From Oerskovia rustica (lineage in GTDB: Bacteria > Actinomycetota > Actinomycetes > Actinomycetales > Cellulomonadaceae), in NCBI RefSeq assembly GCF_014836555.1, contig NZ_JACSQQ010000002.1:16220-51825 (forward strand): a DNA stretch of 35,606 nucleotides. The letters are read 5' to 3'. Below are positions 24,826 through 34,557 of this stretch, piece after piece. The notes beneath the pieces were generated by a model, which saw only the letters and a list, made by a program, of their open reading frames with translations, did no database searches and was not told the origin of the DNA. The translations under genes were made by a program, and so were the position numbers. Numbering within the stretch: the stretch's first letter is position 1; each line of letters opens with the position of its first letter.

Positions 24826-25506
24826 TTATGCCGAAGTCGGCTGGAAAATCCAATCGGGTCCGGACGCCCACTCGTCGAGCGAGAAGTCGGCCCCGACGTT
24901 GTGCGCGACGAGCCTCCACGCCGGGTGCGCGTTGGCCCCCGAGCGCTGGAGCTGCGACCAGTGGACGTTGTTCAACCCGGAGATCCCCCGCCAGCTCGTC
25001 GGGTCCAGACCGAGCATGGCCGTGATGGCCAACGTGATCGCCGCGCCGTGCGAGACGACGACGAGCGTGTCCTTCTCGCCCAGCGCGTCGGCATGCTCGG
25101 CGACGGCCTCGACCATGCGGGCCGCGACGTCGGCCCGTGACTCGGCCCCCGCTCGTGCCGGCTCCTCGCCTCGGCGCCACGCCGCGTACTCGTCGGGCCA
25201 GCGCTCGGCGAGCTCCTCGCCCGTCATGCCCTCCCACTCGCCGAACCCGCGCTCGCGCAGACGCTCGTCGAGCGCGACGGGCAGGCCCGTCGCCTTCCCG
25301 TAGTACCCAGCGGTCTCGGCAGCCCGCGTCAGGTCCGAGGCGACGACGACCGTCGCAGCGTGCGCGGCCGCGAGCGACCGTGCCCCCTGCTCGGCCTGCC
25401 AGTGGCCCACGGCGTCCAGCGGGATGTCGACCTGCCCCTGGAGGCGCATGGCCGCGTTGTACTCGGTGCGCCCGTGGCGCAGGAAGACGACGGTACGAGC
25501 GCTCAC
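24826..25506 (-). CDS. Histidine phosphatase family protein (phosphoglycerate-mutase-like)
   Basis: The 226-residue cytoplasmic enzyme has the phosphohistidine motif VVFLRHGRTEYN (Arg10-His11-Gly12). Arg61 is in ASDLTRAAETAGYY, the acidic residue lies in LRERGFGEWEGMTGEEL, and the second catalytic His153 in VVVSHGAAITLA. It is more likely a phosphatase than a glycolytic mutase, given its length and position after rsfS. The GTG at 25506 overlaps the rsfS stop in GTGA, so it is the last protein gene of the nadD operon. A role in dephosphorylating a nucleotide, sugar or cell-wall precursor is possible but unproven. Confidence 0.93.
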   Translation of the reverse strand: MSARTVVFLRHGRTEYNAAMRLQGQVDIPLDAVGHWQAEQGARSLAAAHAATVVVASDLTRAAETAGYYGKATGLPVALDERLRERGFGEWEGMTGEELAERWPDEYAAWRRGEEPARAGAESRADVAARMVEAVAEHADALGEKDTLVVVSHGAAITLAITAMLGLDPTSWRGISGLNNVHWSQLQRSGANAHPAWRLVAHNVGADFSLDEWASGPDWIFQPTSA

Positions 25507-25940
25507 GCCTGCGCGTCCTCCGCGAGGTGGATCGAGCCGTCGGACACGGCGTCCTCGGACGAGGACCCGTCTCCGCCTCGTGCGTCCTCGGGCAGCTCGA
25601 TGACGGGGCAGTCCTTCCAGAGGCGCTCGAGCGCGTAGTAGACCCGGTCCTCCGAGTGCTGGACGTGCACGACGATGTCGCCGAAGTCGAGCAGGACCCA
25701 GCGAGCCTCCGACTTGCCCTCGCGGCGGATGGGCTTGACCCCGACCTTGTGCAGCTCTTCCTCGACGGCGTCCACGATCGCGGACACCTGCCGCTCGCTC
25801 GTCCCCGAGGCGATCAGGAAGACGTCGGTGAGCACGAGCTGCTCACTGACGTCCAGGGCGATGATCTCTTCGGCCTTGCGGTCCGATGCGGCGCGAGCCG
25901 CGATCACCGCAAGCTCGACAGCGCGTTCCGTTGCAGTCAC
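25503..25940 (-). CDS. rsfS: Ribosome silencing factor RsfS
   Basis: The 145-residue protein binds ribosomal protein L14 and blocks 30S-50S joining when nutrients are scarce. The domain (about 8-120) shows IIALDVSEQLVLTDVFLIASG, SERQVSAIVDAVEEELHK and VLLDFGDIVVHVQHSEDRVYYALERLWKDCP. An acidic tail of about 30 residues follows. The GTG at 25940 has GGAG five bases upstream. It follows the proline-rich membrane gene by 29 bases and is coupled to the phosphatase gene. Confidence 0.96.
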   Translation of the reverse strand: MTATERAVELAVIAARAASDRKAEEIIALDVSEQLVLTDVFLIASGTSERQVSAIVDAVEEELHKVGVKPIRREGKSEARWVLLDFGDIVVHVQHSEDRVYYALERLWKDCPVIELPEDARGGDGSSSEDAVSDGSIHLAEDAQA

Positions 25941-25969
25941 GACTCTCCGTGTGTTTGTCTCGGGGCCTG

Positions 25970-26995
25970 TCAGGAGGACAGGCCGTGGTGGTACGTGAGG
26001 CTCGAGGCCAGCGCCTCGATGCCGACCGGGGCGACGGGCTCGGCGATGCTCGGCCCTTCGCCCAGGAGGAGCTTCCAGATCAGCAGTCCGAGGACGAAGG
26101 CCACGGCGATGAGGATCAGGTAGTGCAGCCAGGTGTACGCGTGCCCGGGAGGCCGCTCGTCGACCGCGTCGTCCTCGTCGTCGTCCGCGCCACGAGCCGC
26201 AGGGCTCTGGCGGGCGCTCCCGGCGAGGGGGAACGGCGAGGCCTCGTCAGGTCCCTGGGAACCGGCGCTCGGCGCCCCCGGGAACGGGGAGGCCGGTGCT
26301 GGCTGCTGGCTCGGGGCCGGCGCCTGCGTCTCCCACGGGAGGGCGGCGCGGGTGGGCTCCGGGGACTGCTGCGCGAGCCCGCTCGGCGTGCTCTGCTCCC
26401 AGGGCAGCGCCGCGGGGGCGGGGGCCGGGGTCGCGGCGGCACGCGGCGTCTCGGGTGCCGGGGTACGTGAGGCCACCGACTCCCGCGCGGGCGGGAAGGG
26501 CGAGGACGGCTGCGCCGGGGGGAAGGGCGTCGGCGCGTTCTGGGGCGCCGGCTCCGGAGCCGGCGGTCGCGTCGACGTCGCGAAGGGCGACGGGGCGGTC
26601 GACGGGGCCCGCATGCTCTGGCGGACCGGGGGCGTCATCCCGGGAGGCGGGGTCTGCGCGGGGCGGATCGCGACCCGCTCGGCCGTCTCCTGGATCGGCG
26701 TGAGCCGACCGGTCTCGTCGACGCCACGCATGCCGCCCGTCATCGAGGGCGGTCGGACGACAGGCGCCTGCGTCGAGTGCCCGTCGGCGGGCGTCGGTGC
26801 GGACACGTCGCGCATCGACCGTCTCGACGGCGGTGGGCCTGCCGGGGCCTGGGCCTGGGCCGGCGGCGGTGCGTAGCCGCCTGGTGCGGACGGCGCAGCT
26901 CCTGCCGCCTGCTCGGCCGCCGCGGCTTCACGCTCGCGGATCTCTCGGCGCGTCAACGGGCGGACGGGCTGCATGCTCCCGTGCTGATCACTCAT
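25970..26995 (-). CDS. Proline-rich, C-terminally membrane-anchored protein
   Basis: The 341-residue protein has a charged N-terminus ([19 protein letters not shown]), a long low-complexity middle rich in Pro, Ala and Ser, and one transmembrane helix near 291-308 ([19 protein letters not shown]). A tail of about 30 residues follows. No enzyme domain is visible. The layout suggests a cytoplasmic disordered arm anchored to the membrane, as in some actinobacterial cell-envelope or division-associated proteins; the function is unknown. The ATG overlaps the nadD stop in ATGA, so it is translated with nadD. Genes of this type are often seen between nadD and rsfS in Micrococcales (from memory). Confidence 0.8.
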   Translation of the reverse strand: MSDQHGSMQPVRPLTRREIREREAAAAEQAAGAAPSAPGGYAPPPAQAQAPAGPPPSRRSMRDVSAPTPADGHSTQAPVVRPPSMTGGMRGVDETGRLTPIQETAERVAIRPAQTPPPGMTPPVRQSMRAPSTAPSPFATSTRPPAPEPAPQNAPTPFPPAQPSSPFPPARESVASRTPAPETPRAAATPAPAPAALPWEQSTPSGLAQQSPEPTRAALPWETQAPAPSQQPAPASPFPGAPSAGSQGPDEASPFPLAGSARQSPAARGADDDEDDAVDERPPGHAYTWLHYLILIAVAFVLGLLIWKLLLGEGPSIAEPVAPVGIEALASSLTYHHGLSS

Positions 26996-27597
26996 GATGC
27001 TGATCCTCTGTACAGGCCGTGCTTCGCGATGTACTGGACGACTCCGTCCGGCACCAGGTACCAGACCGGCTGGCCGGCCTCCGCCCGCTGCCGACAGTCG
27101 GTCGACGAGATGGCGAGCGCCGGGATCTCCAACGTGGAGACGACCCCGGGCGGCAGGCTGTCGACGCTGAGCCGGTGCCCCGGACGGGAGACCGCCACGA
27201 AGTGTGCCATCTTCCAGAGGTCGTCGGCATCCTTCCAGGTCAGCATCTGCTCGATCGCGTCGGCGCCGGAGATGAAGTAGAGGTCCGCCTCGGGTCGCTG
27301 CTCACGCAGGTCGCGCAGCGTGTCCACGGTGTAGGTGAGCCCCGGGCGGTCGACGTCGACCCGGCTCACGGTGAAGCGCGGGTTGGAGGCCGTCGCGATG
27401 ACCGTCATGAGGTAACGGTGCTCGGGTGCGGTGACCTTCTGGTGCTGCTTGAAGCTGGGCTTGCCGGTGGGGACGAAGATGACCTCGTCGAGCTCGAAGC
27501 GGGCCGCGGCCTCGCTCGCAGCGACGAGGTGGCCGTGGTGGATGGGGTCGAACGTGCCACCCATCACCCCGAGCCGGGGCCGCCTGCTCGCCGTCAT
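26992..27597 (-). CDS. nadD: Nicotinate-nucleotide adenylyltransferase NadD
   Basis: This enzyme joins nicotinate mononucleotide and ATP to form deamido-NAD in NAD synthesis. The nucleotidyltransferase signature [21 protein letters not shown] (about 10-30) and the [13 protein letters not shown] motif near the C-terminus are intact, and [17 protein letters not shown] is typical. The ATG at 27597 gives 201 residues, matching the family. A GTG at 27612 would add five residues, and neither start has a strong ribosome site. The upstream 51-residue gene stops only 11-26 bases before, so coupling by read-through translation is likely. Confidence 0.95.
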   Translation of the reverse strand: MTASRRPRLGVMGGTFDPIHHGHLVAASEAAARFELDEVIFVPTGKPSFKQHQKVTAPEHRYLMTVIATASNPRFTVSRVDVDRPGLTYTVDTLRDLREQRPEADLYFISGADAIEQMLTWKDADDLWKMAHFVAVSRPGHRLSVDSLPPGVVSTLEIPALAISSTDCRQRAEAGQPVWYLVPDGVVQYIAKHGLYRGSAS

Positions 27598-27623
27598 CTC
27601 CGAAGGATCCACCAGGGCCGGGG

Positions 27624-27779
27624 TCAGTGGCGGGTACCGACGCTACGGAAGGCGTAGGTCACGAGGAGCAGGCCGACGAGCACACCGAAGGCGACGACAC
27701 CGAACCCGACGGGCGGGATCGGGAGGTGGGTGACGGCTTCGGCGTTCTCCTGGGCAACCTGTGCGGCAGCAGCGAGCAC
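27624..27779 (-). CDS. 51-residue single-span membrane protein
   Basis: This small gene starts at a GTG (27779) with AGGAGG about five bases upstream and ends at 27624. The product begins [15 protein letters not shown] and continues to a hydrophobic helix ([20 protein letters not shown], about 26-45), ending RSVGTRH. It is probably a membrane microprotein with the N-terminus outside, but I know no function. It lies between proA and nadD on the same strand. Its ribosome site is much stronger than that of nadD, so it may also help load ribosomes for nadD. Confidence 0.8.
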   Translation of the reverse strand: MLAAAAQVAQENAEAVTHLPIPPVGFGVVAFGVLVGLLLVTYAFRSVGTRH

Positions 27780-27891
27780 AATGTCCTCCTACGGGTTCTT
27801 GAGCGTGGTACGTGGTCAGCGGGTGATCGGCGCCGGGCGCTGATCGTCGTCCAGTCTCTCACGGTCGTGCAGGACGGTGAGCAGCATGTGA

Positions 27892-29247
27892 TCAGGGCCG
27901 CACGTGGCCGTCGCCGTGCACGACCCACTTGGTCGTCGTGAGCTCCGCGAGACCCATGGGGCCGCGCGCGTGGAGCTTCTGGGTCGAGATGCCGATCTCG
28001 GCACCGAGCCCGAACTGCGCGCCGTCGGTGAACCGGGTCGAGGCGTTGACCATGATCGCCGCGGAGTCGAGCTCGGCCACGAACCGCTCCGAGGAGGCCA
28101 GGTCGCGGGTCACGATCGCCTCCGTGTGCCCCGAGGTCCAGGTCCGGATGTGCTCGAGCGCGGCGTCCAGGTCCGGGACGACGCGCACCGCGATCTCGGG
28201 CGCGAGGTACTCGCGGGCCCAGTCGTCGTCGGTCGCGGCGAGGATCTCGATGCCGTCGGGGGCGAGCTCGGCCGTCCGGGGGTCGCCGTGCAGCACGACA
28301 CCGGCCCCGTCGAGGGCCGTGAGCGCGGCGGGCAGGAACTGCGGCGCGGCGTCGGCGTGGACGAGCAGCGTCTCGGCGGCGTTGCAGACCCCGACGCGCT
28401 GGGTCTTGGAGTTGAGCAGGATCTCCAGCGCGCTGGCCTGGTCGGCCGACGCGTCGACGTACACGTGACAGTTGCCCACGCCGGTCTCGATCACCGGCAC
28501 CGTGGACTCGCGCACGACCGTCTGGATGAGGTCCGCTCCCCCGCGCGGGACGAGCACGTCGACGAGGCCGCGCGCGTGCATGAGCGCGACAGCGCCGGGG
28601 CGCCCGTGCCGGTCGATCGACTGGACGAGGTCCGCGGGCAGCCCCTGGGCCGCGAGCGCGCGCCCGAGGACCTCGACGATCACCTCGTTCGAACGTGCGG
28701 CGGCCGAGCCACCGCGCAGGATGACGGCGTTGCCGCTCTTGAGCGCGAGGCCCGCGGCGTCCACGGTCACGTTGGGGCGTGCTTCGTAGATCATGCCGAC
28801 GACCCCCATGGGCACACGCACCTGGCGCAGGCGCAGGCCGTTGGGCAACGTCGAGCCGCGCACGACCTCGCCGACCGGGTCCGGCAGCGCGGCGAGCTCG
28901 CGCAACGCGTCGGCGATCGCGACGATCCGCTCGGGCGTGAGCGCGAGGCGGTCGAGGAGCCCGGCGGACGTGCCGTTCTCCCGTCCGCGTCCGAGGTCCT
29001 CCGCGTTGGCCGCGACGATCTCCTCGGTGGCCGCGACCAGGGCGTCGGCGAGCGCGTGCAGCGCGGCGTCCTTGGTGGCTCGCGTCGCGGTCGCGAGCGT
29101 GCGGGAGGCCGTCTTGGCGCGACGAGCCGTGTCCTCGACGTCGCGGGCGACGGACGGCGCGGGGGCCGTGGGGTCGTTCGCCTGCGGGGCGCCCGTGACG
29201 GTGGTCGCGGGCTGGTCGAGGTCGGAGGCGGGGCTGAGCGCGGTCAT
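27892..29247 (-). CDS. proA: Glutamate-5-semialdehyde dehydrogenase ProA
   Basis: The 451-residue enzyme (gamma-glutamyl phosphate reductase) carries out the second step of proline synthesis with NADPH. Family marks include [36 protein letters not shown] (about 121-156), the catalytic Cys in [15 protein letters not shown] (about 285-299) and [23 protein letters not shown] nonconserved N-terminal extension of about 35 residues precedes the domain. The ATG at 29247 follows a TAGGCT hexamer by six bases, so the transcript is probably leaderless. proB, which usually lies just upstream, is absent here. Confidence 0.97.
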   Translation of the reverse strand: MTALSPASDLDQPATTVTGAPQANDPTAPAPSVARDVEDTARRAKTASRTLATATRATKDAALHALADALVAATEEIVAANAEDLGRGRENGTSAGLLDRLALTPERIVAIADALRELAALPDPVGEVVRGSTLPNGLRLRQVRVPMGVVGMIYEARPNVTVDAAGLALKSGNAVILRGGSAAARSNEVIVEVLGRALAAQGLPADLVQSIDRHGRPGAVALMHARGLVDVLVPRGGADLIQTVVRESTVPVIETGVGNCHVYVDASADQASALEILLNSKTQRVGVCNAAETLLVHADAAPQFLPAALTALDGAGVVLHGDPRTAELAPDGIEILAATDDDWAREYLAPEIAVRVVPDLDAALEHIRTWTSGHTEAIVTRDLASSERFVAELDSAAIMVNASTRFTDGAQFGLGAEIGISTQKLHARGPMGLAELTTTKWVVHGDGHVRP

Positions 29248-29259
29248 GCGACGAGCCTA
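29248..29259 (-). promoter_or_regulatory. -10 hexamer of the leaderless proA promoter
   Basis: On the minus strand TAGGCT (29254-29259) ends six bases before the proA ATG. A -35-like CAGACA lies 18 bases farther upstream (29278-29283). Confidence 0.5.
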
Positions 29260-29306
29260 CGACGCACGCGCCGCGCCTGTCTGCGGCGTCCGACGGCTGA
29301 CCGCGG

Positions 29307-30308
<1,002 letters not shown>

Positions 30309-30388
30309 GGCACGCACCCGATCACCCCGCGGCCCCCGTGGCAACCCCTTTCCCCACCTCTCTCACATCGCGAGAAGGAGGGCCGGGG

Positions 30389-31846
30389 TCACGCAGGCTG
30401 GAAGGAGGCCTCGGTCGCAGGGGCCTCGGCAGGCGACGGCGCGGCCCGACGGCGCCCCGCGAGCACGTCGTCGAGCACCGAGCACGCCGTGGCCGCCACC
30501 GCGAGGAGCGCGGTGGCTGCGATCGCGCCCGCGAGCGCCGCGTCGTACCCCCGGGTCGCGACGCCCCCGACGAACGCCCCGGTCATCCCGGCGATGCACA
30601 CGGTCGCCGAGACCCGCTGGGAGACCTGGAGCATCCCGGCGGCGACGCCGTGCTGCCCGGCGGGGGCCCGGTCGAGCGTCAGGGCCTGGTTGGTCGACAT
30701 GCTCAGGCCGCCGGTGACCCCGGTCAGCACCTGCCCGACGACGAGGCTCACCACCACGAACCGGTCCGGCAGGAGCAGCACGGCCACGAGCATCGCGACC
30801 GCGACCGGGACCTTGGCGGCGATCGCGCCGCTCACGCCGGCCCGCCCGAACCGTCGTACGAGCCGCCACGACAGGTTCGCCGCGACGACCGACGCGAGGG
30901 CGCCCGGGGTCGTGATGAGCCCCGCCTCGAACGGGGTGAGTCCCGCCCCGTCCTGGAGGTAGATCATGAGGACGGCCGAGAACCCGAGCGCCGAGCCGAA
31001 CGTGCACGTCGCGACGAGGCAGCCGAGCGCGAACCCCGGCGCCCGGAGCAGCTCGGGCGAGAGCACCGGGCTCCTGCCCGCGCGGGCGTGCCGTCTCTCC
31101 CACCCGAACAGTGCTGCCGTACCCACGACGGCCACGCCCACCCAGGGCGCGCGGGCCGTCAACGAACCGGGCAGGACGAACGGCACGAGCAGGCCGATCG
31201 CGGTCACGGTGAGGAGCACCAGGCCCACGGGGTCGAGCCCAGGAGCCCCTCCGGGCCGTCGACCGGTGCGAGGTACGAAGCGCACGCACAGCGCCGCGGC
31301 GGCGAGCGCGAACGGGAGCGTGAGCACCAGGGAGACCCGCCAGCCCGTCGGCCCCGCCACGGCGAGCACGAGCCCGCCGACGAGCGGCGCGATCACGGCC
31401 GCGAACGCCCCGGTCGACGCATAGGCACCCAGGGCGCGCGCACGGGCGGGGCCCGCGAAGTGGTCCTGGAGGAGCCCGATCACCTGCGGGTTGGCCATGC
31501 CCGCCCCGATCCCCTGGACCAGGCGGGCCACGACCAGCACGTCCGCGTCCTGCGCGCTCGCGCTCACGACGCTCGTGAGCGCGAACAGGACCAGCCCGGT
31601 CACGAGGAACCACGCGCGCCCGTACCGGTCCCCCAGACGTCCGGCAGGCACCAGCGCGATCCCGAACGTCAGCGAGTATCCCGCGAGGATCCACTGGAGC
31701 TGGGCCGTGCTCGCCCCGAGACCGTCGCGCAGCGCGGGCGCCGCGACCGTGAGGACCGCGGAGTCGAGGAGGGTCGTGAAGCCCGTGGCCAGGCAGACGA
31801 GCAGGACACGGGTCTGGAGCGGGGTTCGAGAGCGTTCGGCGGTCAC
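30389..31846 (-). CDS. MFS transporter, DHA2 type, coupled to an ABC importer operon
   Basis: The 485-residue exporter has the DHA2 start (TTLLDSAVLTVAAPALRDGL), QWILAGYSLTFGIALVPAGRLGDRYGR and the helix-5 motif (GAFAAVIAPLVGGLVLAVAG). It has many hydrophobic helices, about fourteen by eye. The GTG at 31846 overlaps the stop of the double-ATPase gene in GTGA; the frame stays open far upstream only as a shadow of that gene. Coupling to an oligopeptide-type importer is unusual and suggests that the exporter handles the imported compound or a product made from it. A 27-residue Ala/Pro-rich tail closes it. Confidence 0.92.
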   Translation of the reverse strand: MTAERSRTPLQTRVLLVCLATGFTTLLDSAVLTVAAPALRDGLGASTAQLQWILAGYSLTFGIALVPAGRLGDRYGRAWFLVTGLVLFALTSVVSASAQDADVLVVARLVQGIGAGMANPQVIGLLQDHFAGPARARALGAYASTGAFAAVIAPLVGGLVLAVAGPTGWRVSLVLTLPFALAAAALCVRFVPRTGRRPGGAPGLDPVGLVLLTVTAIGLLVPFVLPGSLTARAPWVGVAVVGTAALFGWERRHARAGRSPVLSPELLRAPGFALGCLVATCTFGSALGFSAVLMIYLQDGAGLTPFEAGLITTPGALASVVAANLSWRLVRRFGRAGVSGAIAAKVPVAVAMLVAVLLLPDRFVVVSLVVGQVLTGVTGGLSMSTNQALTLDRAPAGQHGVAAGMLQVSQRVSATVCIAGMTGAFVGGVATRGYDAALAGAIAATALLAVAATACSVLDDVLAGRRRAAPSPAEAPATEASFQPA

Positions 31847-33537
31847 GGCGTCCCGGCGTCCGCGAGCGCGCGTCGCCCGGGGATGGCCGCGACGAGCTCG
31901 CGCGTGTACTCCTCGCGCGGGTCGAGGAGGATCCGGTCGGCCGTCCCCGTCTCGACGAGACGCCCCCGGTGCATCACGCCCACGTGGTCGGCGACCTGCC
32001 GGACCACCGCGAGGTCGTGCGAGATGAAGAGGTACGCCAGCCCGTGCTCGGCCTGGAGCGCGCTCAGCAGGTCGAGGATCTGGGCCTGGACCGAGACGTC
32101 GAGCGCCGAGACCGGCTCGTCGAGGACCACGAGGTCGGGACGCAGCGCCAGGGCGCGCGCGATCGCGACCCGCTGACGCTGCCCGCCCGACAGCTCCCGC
32201 GGCCCCCGTCCGAGCGCGGTCGCCGGGAGCGCGACCTGGTCGACGAGCTCGCGCACCCGGGCCCGGCGCGCGCGGGCGTCCCCCACCTTGTACGCGCGCA
32301 GCGGCTCCTCGACGATCTGCTCGACCGTGAAGCGCGGGTCGAGGGACGCGTACGGGCTCTGGTAGACGACCTGGAACCGTCGACGGAGCCTGCGCAGCTC
32401 CTCGCCGCGGGCCGCCGTGAGATCGGTCCCGTCGAGCAACAGCGAACCGGCCGTCGGCTGCTCGAGGCGCAGCACCAGGCGCGCCGTCGTGCTCTTGCCC
32501 GAGCCCGACTCGCCCACGAGCGCGAACGTCTGCCCGGCGTGCAGGTCGAAGCTCACGTCGTCGACGGCGACCAGCGAGCGCGCCGCGGCGCCGCGCGGCA
32601 GCGGGAACTCCTTGCGCAGCCCCCGCGCCTCGAGCAGAGGGGCCGACGACGCGACCTGCGTGCCGTCGTCGGGCCCGGCGGCTGGCCGTGACGTGGGAAG
32701 CACGGCGGCCCCCGACCCCAGGCGGGTGCTCGCGAGGCTCGGCGCGGCCGCGATGAGCTCGCGCGTGTACGGGTGCTGCGGGTCCGTGAGGACGCTGCGC
32801 GCGGGGCCCTCCTCCACGACCCGGCCGTGCCGCAGGACCACGATGCGGTCGGCGCGGTCGGCGGCCACCCCCAGGTCGTGCGTGATGAGGAGCACCGCCG
32901 TGCCGAGCGTCGAGCGCAGCAGCTCGATGTGGTCGAGGATGCGGCGCTGGACCGTGACGTCGAGCGCGCTCGTGGGCTCGTCGGCGATCACCAGGTCGGG
33001 CCCGGCGGCGATCGCGATCGCGATGAGGACGCGCTGGCGCATGCCGCCCGAGAGCTGCGACGGGTACTGCCTGGCGCGAGCGGCCGGGTCGTCGAGGCCC
33101 GCCTTCTCCAGGAGGTCGACCGCGCGCCTGCGCGCCTCGCGACGACGAGCGAGGCCGTGGATCACGAGGACCTCCGCGACCTGGTCGCCCACGCGCTGGA
33201 CCGGGTTGAGCGAGACGGTCGGGTCCTGCGGGACCAGGCCGATCCTGCGCCCGCGCACCTCGCGCCACTCGCCCTCGCTCAGCCCGGTCAGGTCCTGGCC
33301 GCCGAACCGGATCGTGCCCGACGTGCGGCGACCACCGCGCGGCAGCAGGTTGACGACCGCGTGGGCCGTGGTGCTCTTGCCGGACCCCGACTCGCCCACC
33401 AGCGCGACGACCTCGCCCGCACGGACCTGGAGCGAGACCCCGTCGACGGCGGGCGCGTCACCTCCCGCCGTCGTGCGGTAGCCGACGCGCAGGTCCTGGA
33501 CGTCCAGCAGGACATCGTCGTGCACGGGGACGCTCAT
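31843..33537 (-). CDS. Fused double ATPase of an oligopeptide/nickel-type ABC importer (DppD-DppF-like)
   Basis: The 564-residue protein joins two complete ABC ATPase domains that are usually separate DppD and DppF proteins. The first has Walker A GESGSGKST (48-56), signature LSGGMRQRV and Walker B VIADEPTSALD. The second, from about residue 290, has GESGSGKST, LSGGQRQRV and VVLDEPVSALD. The linker is Ser/Thr/Pro-rich. Fusion fixes the two nucleotide-binding halves in one chain on the cytoplasmic face. The ATG at 33537 overlaps the upstream permease stop in ATGA, and its own stop overlaps the MFS start in GTGA. The substrate may be peptide, nickel or another small ligand. Confidence 0.95.
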   Translation of the reverse strand: MSVPVHDDVLLDVQDLRVGYRTTAGGDAPAVDGVSLQVRAGEVVALVGESGSGKSTTAHAVVNLLPRGGRRTSGTIRFGGQDLTGLSEGEWREVRGRRIGLVPQDPTVSLNPVQRVGDQVAEVLVIHGLARRREARRRAVDLLEKAGLDDPAARARQYPSQLSGGMRQRVLIAIAIAAGPDLVIADEPTSALDVTVQRRILDHIELLRSTLGTAVLLITHDLGVAADRADRIVVLRHGRVVEEGPARSVLTDPQHPYTRELIAAAPSLASTRLGSGAAVLPTSRPAAGPDDGTQVASSAPLLEARGLRKEFPLPRGAAARSLVAVDDVSFDLHAGQTFALVGESGSGKSTTARLVLRLEQPTAGSLLLDGTDLTAARGEELRRLRRRFQVVYQSPYASLDPRFTVEQIVEEPLRAYKVGDARARRARVRELVDQVALPATALGRGPRELSGGQRQRVAIARALALRPDLVVLDEPVSALDVSVQAQILDLLSALQAEHGLAYLFISHDLAVVRQVADHVGVMHRGRLVETGTADRILLDPREEYTRELVAAIPGRRALADAGTP

Positions 33538-34538
33538 CGGTCCTCTCCGTCCTTCTCGAGCGATCGGGAGATGCGGTTGGCCGACAGCACGACCGCGACG
33601 ATCACGAGCCCCGGCAGCGTCGTGAGCCACCACGCGGACGCGAGGTAGTCGCGGCCGCCGGACACCAGCGCGCCCCACTCCGGGGTCGGCGGCGCGGCCC
33701 CGTAGCCCAGGAAGCTCAGGGCCGAGATCGCGAGGACGGACGACCCCAGCTCGAGCGCGGTCAGCGCGACCACCGGGCCCGCCGAGTTGGGCAGGATGTG
33801 ACGGCGCAGCACCGTGTACCAGCGCACGCCCGACGCACGGGCGGCCTCGACGTACGTCGTCGACGACGTCCGCAGCGCCTCCGCACGCATCACGCGCGCG
33901 AACGCCGCGATCGTCGTGATGCCGACCGCGATCGCCACCTTGACCGTGCCGAACCCCAGCACCGTGATGATCGCGAGCGAGAGCAGCAGGCTCGGCACCG
34001 CGAGCAGCACGTCGACGACACGCCCCACGACGTCGTCGACCCACCCCCGCAGGAAGCCTGCGAGCAGGCCCAGCAACGAGCCGACCGACAGTCCCAGTGC
34101 GACCGCGATCACGGTCGCGCTCAGCGACAGCCACGAGCCGTGCACGACCCGGGCGTACACGTCGCGACCCAGGTGGTCCGTGCCGAACAGGTGCTCCGCG
34201 CTCGGCGCCTGCAGGCGGTCCGTCGGGACCCCCGTGATCGGGTCCTGGGCCGCGAAGACGCCCGGCGCGAGCGCCCACGCGACCACGAGCAGCAGGAACA
34301 GCACCGCGAGCAGCAGGCCGGGGCGGCGCAGCACCGCGAGCCCCGACCGGCCGAGCGTGCGCGCCGACGAGCGCACTCCCCTGGTACGCCGGTGCGCGGC
34401 CTCGAGCGGGGCCGGGCCGGCGAGGGCCGCATGCGCGTGCGGCGCATCGGGCCCGGCCGGCGCGTCCGGCCCGTCCGGCGCGGACACGTCCGGGGGCAGC
34501 GTCTCCGGGACGGTGTAGGTGTCGAGTCGTGCGGTCAT
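33534..34538 (-). CDS. ABC importer permease, DppC/OppC type
   Basis: The 334-residue membrane permease has a long hydrophilic N-terminus (about 70 residues, Pro/Ala-rich), then the OppC-type first helix (AVLRRPGLLLAVLFLLLVVAWAL) and the periplasmic DPITGVPTDRLQAPSAEHLFGTDHLGRD segment. The BPD_transp_1 core carries the EAA loop TTYVEAARASGVRWYTVLRRHILPNS, which docks on the ATPase. The ATG at 34538 has GGAGGAGG upstream. It follows the first permease by 19 bases and overlaps the ATPase gene by four. Confidence 0.95.
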   Translation of the reverse strand: MTARLDTYTVPETLPPDVSAPDGPDAPAGPDAPHAHAALAGPAPLEAAHRRTRGVRSSARTLGRSGLAVLRRPGLLLAVLFLLLVVAWALAPGVFAAQDPITGVPTDRLQAPSAEHLFGTDHLGRDVYARVVHGSWLSLSATVIAVALGLSVGSLLGLLAGFLRGWVDDVVGRVVDVLLAVPSLLLSLAIITVLGFGTVKVAIAVGITTIAAFARVMRAEALRTSSTTYVEAARASGVRWYTVLRRHILPNSAGPVVALTALELGSSVLAISALSFLGYGAAPPTPEWGALVSGGRDYLASAWWLTTLPGLVIVAVVLSANRISRSLEKDGEDR

Positions 34539-34557
34539 GATGTCCTCCTCCGTGCCC

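Noticed and set aside
27825-27845. GATCGGCGCC / GGCGCTGATC near-palindrome between proA and the 51-residue gene
   Set aside because: It has one mismatch and practically no loop, so support for a terminator is weak.
30338-32176. A long Arg/Glu-rich open frame opposite the MFS gene
   Set aside because: It is an antisense shadow; the minus-strand frame has clear transporter motifs.
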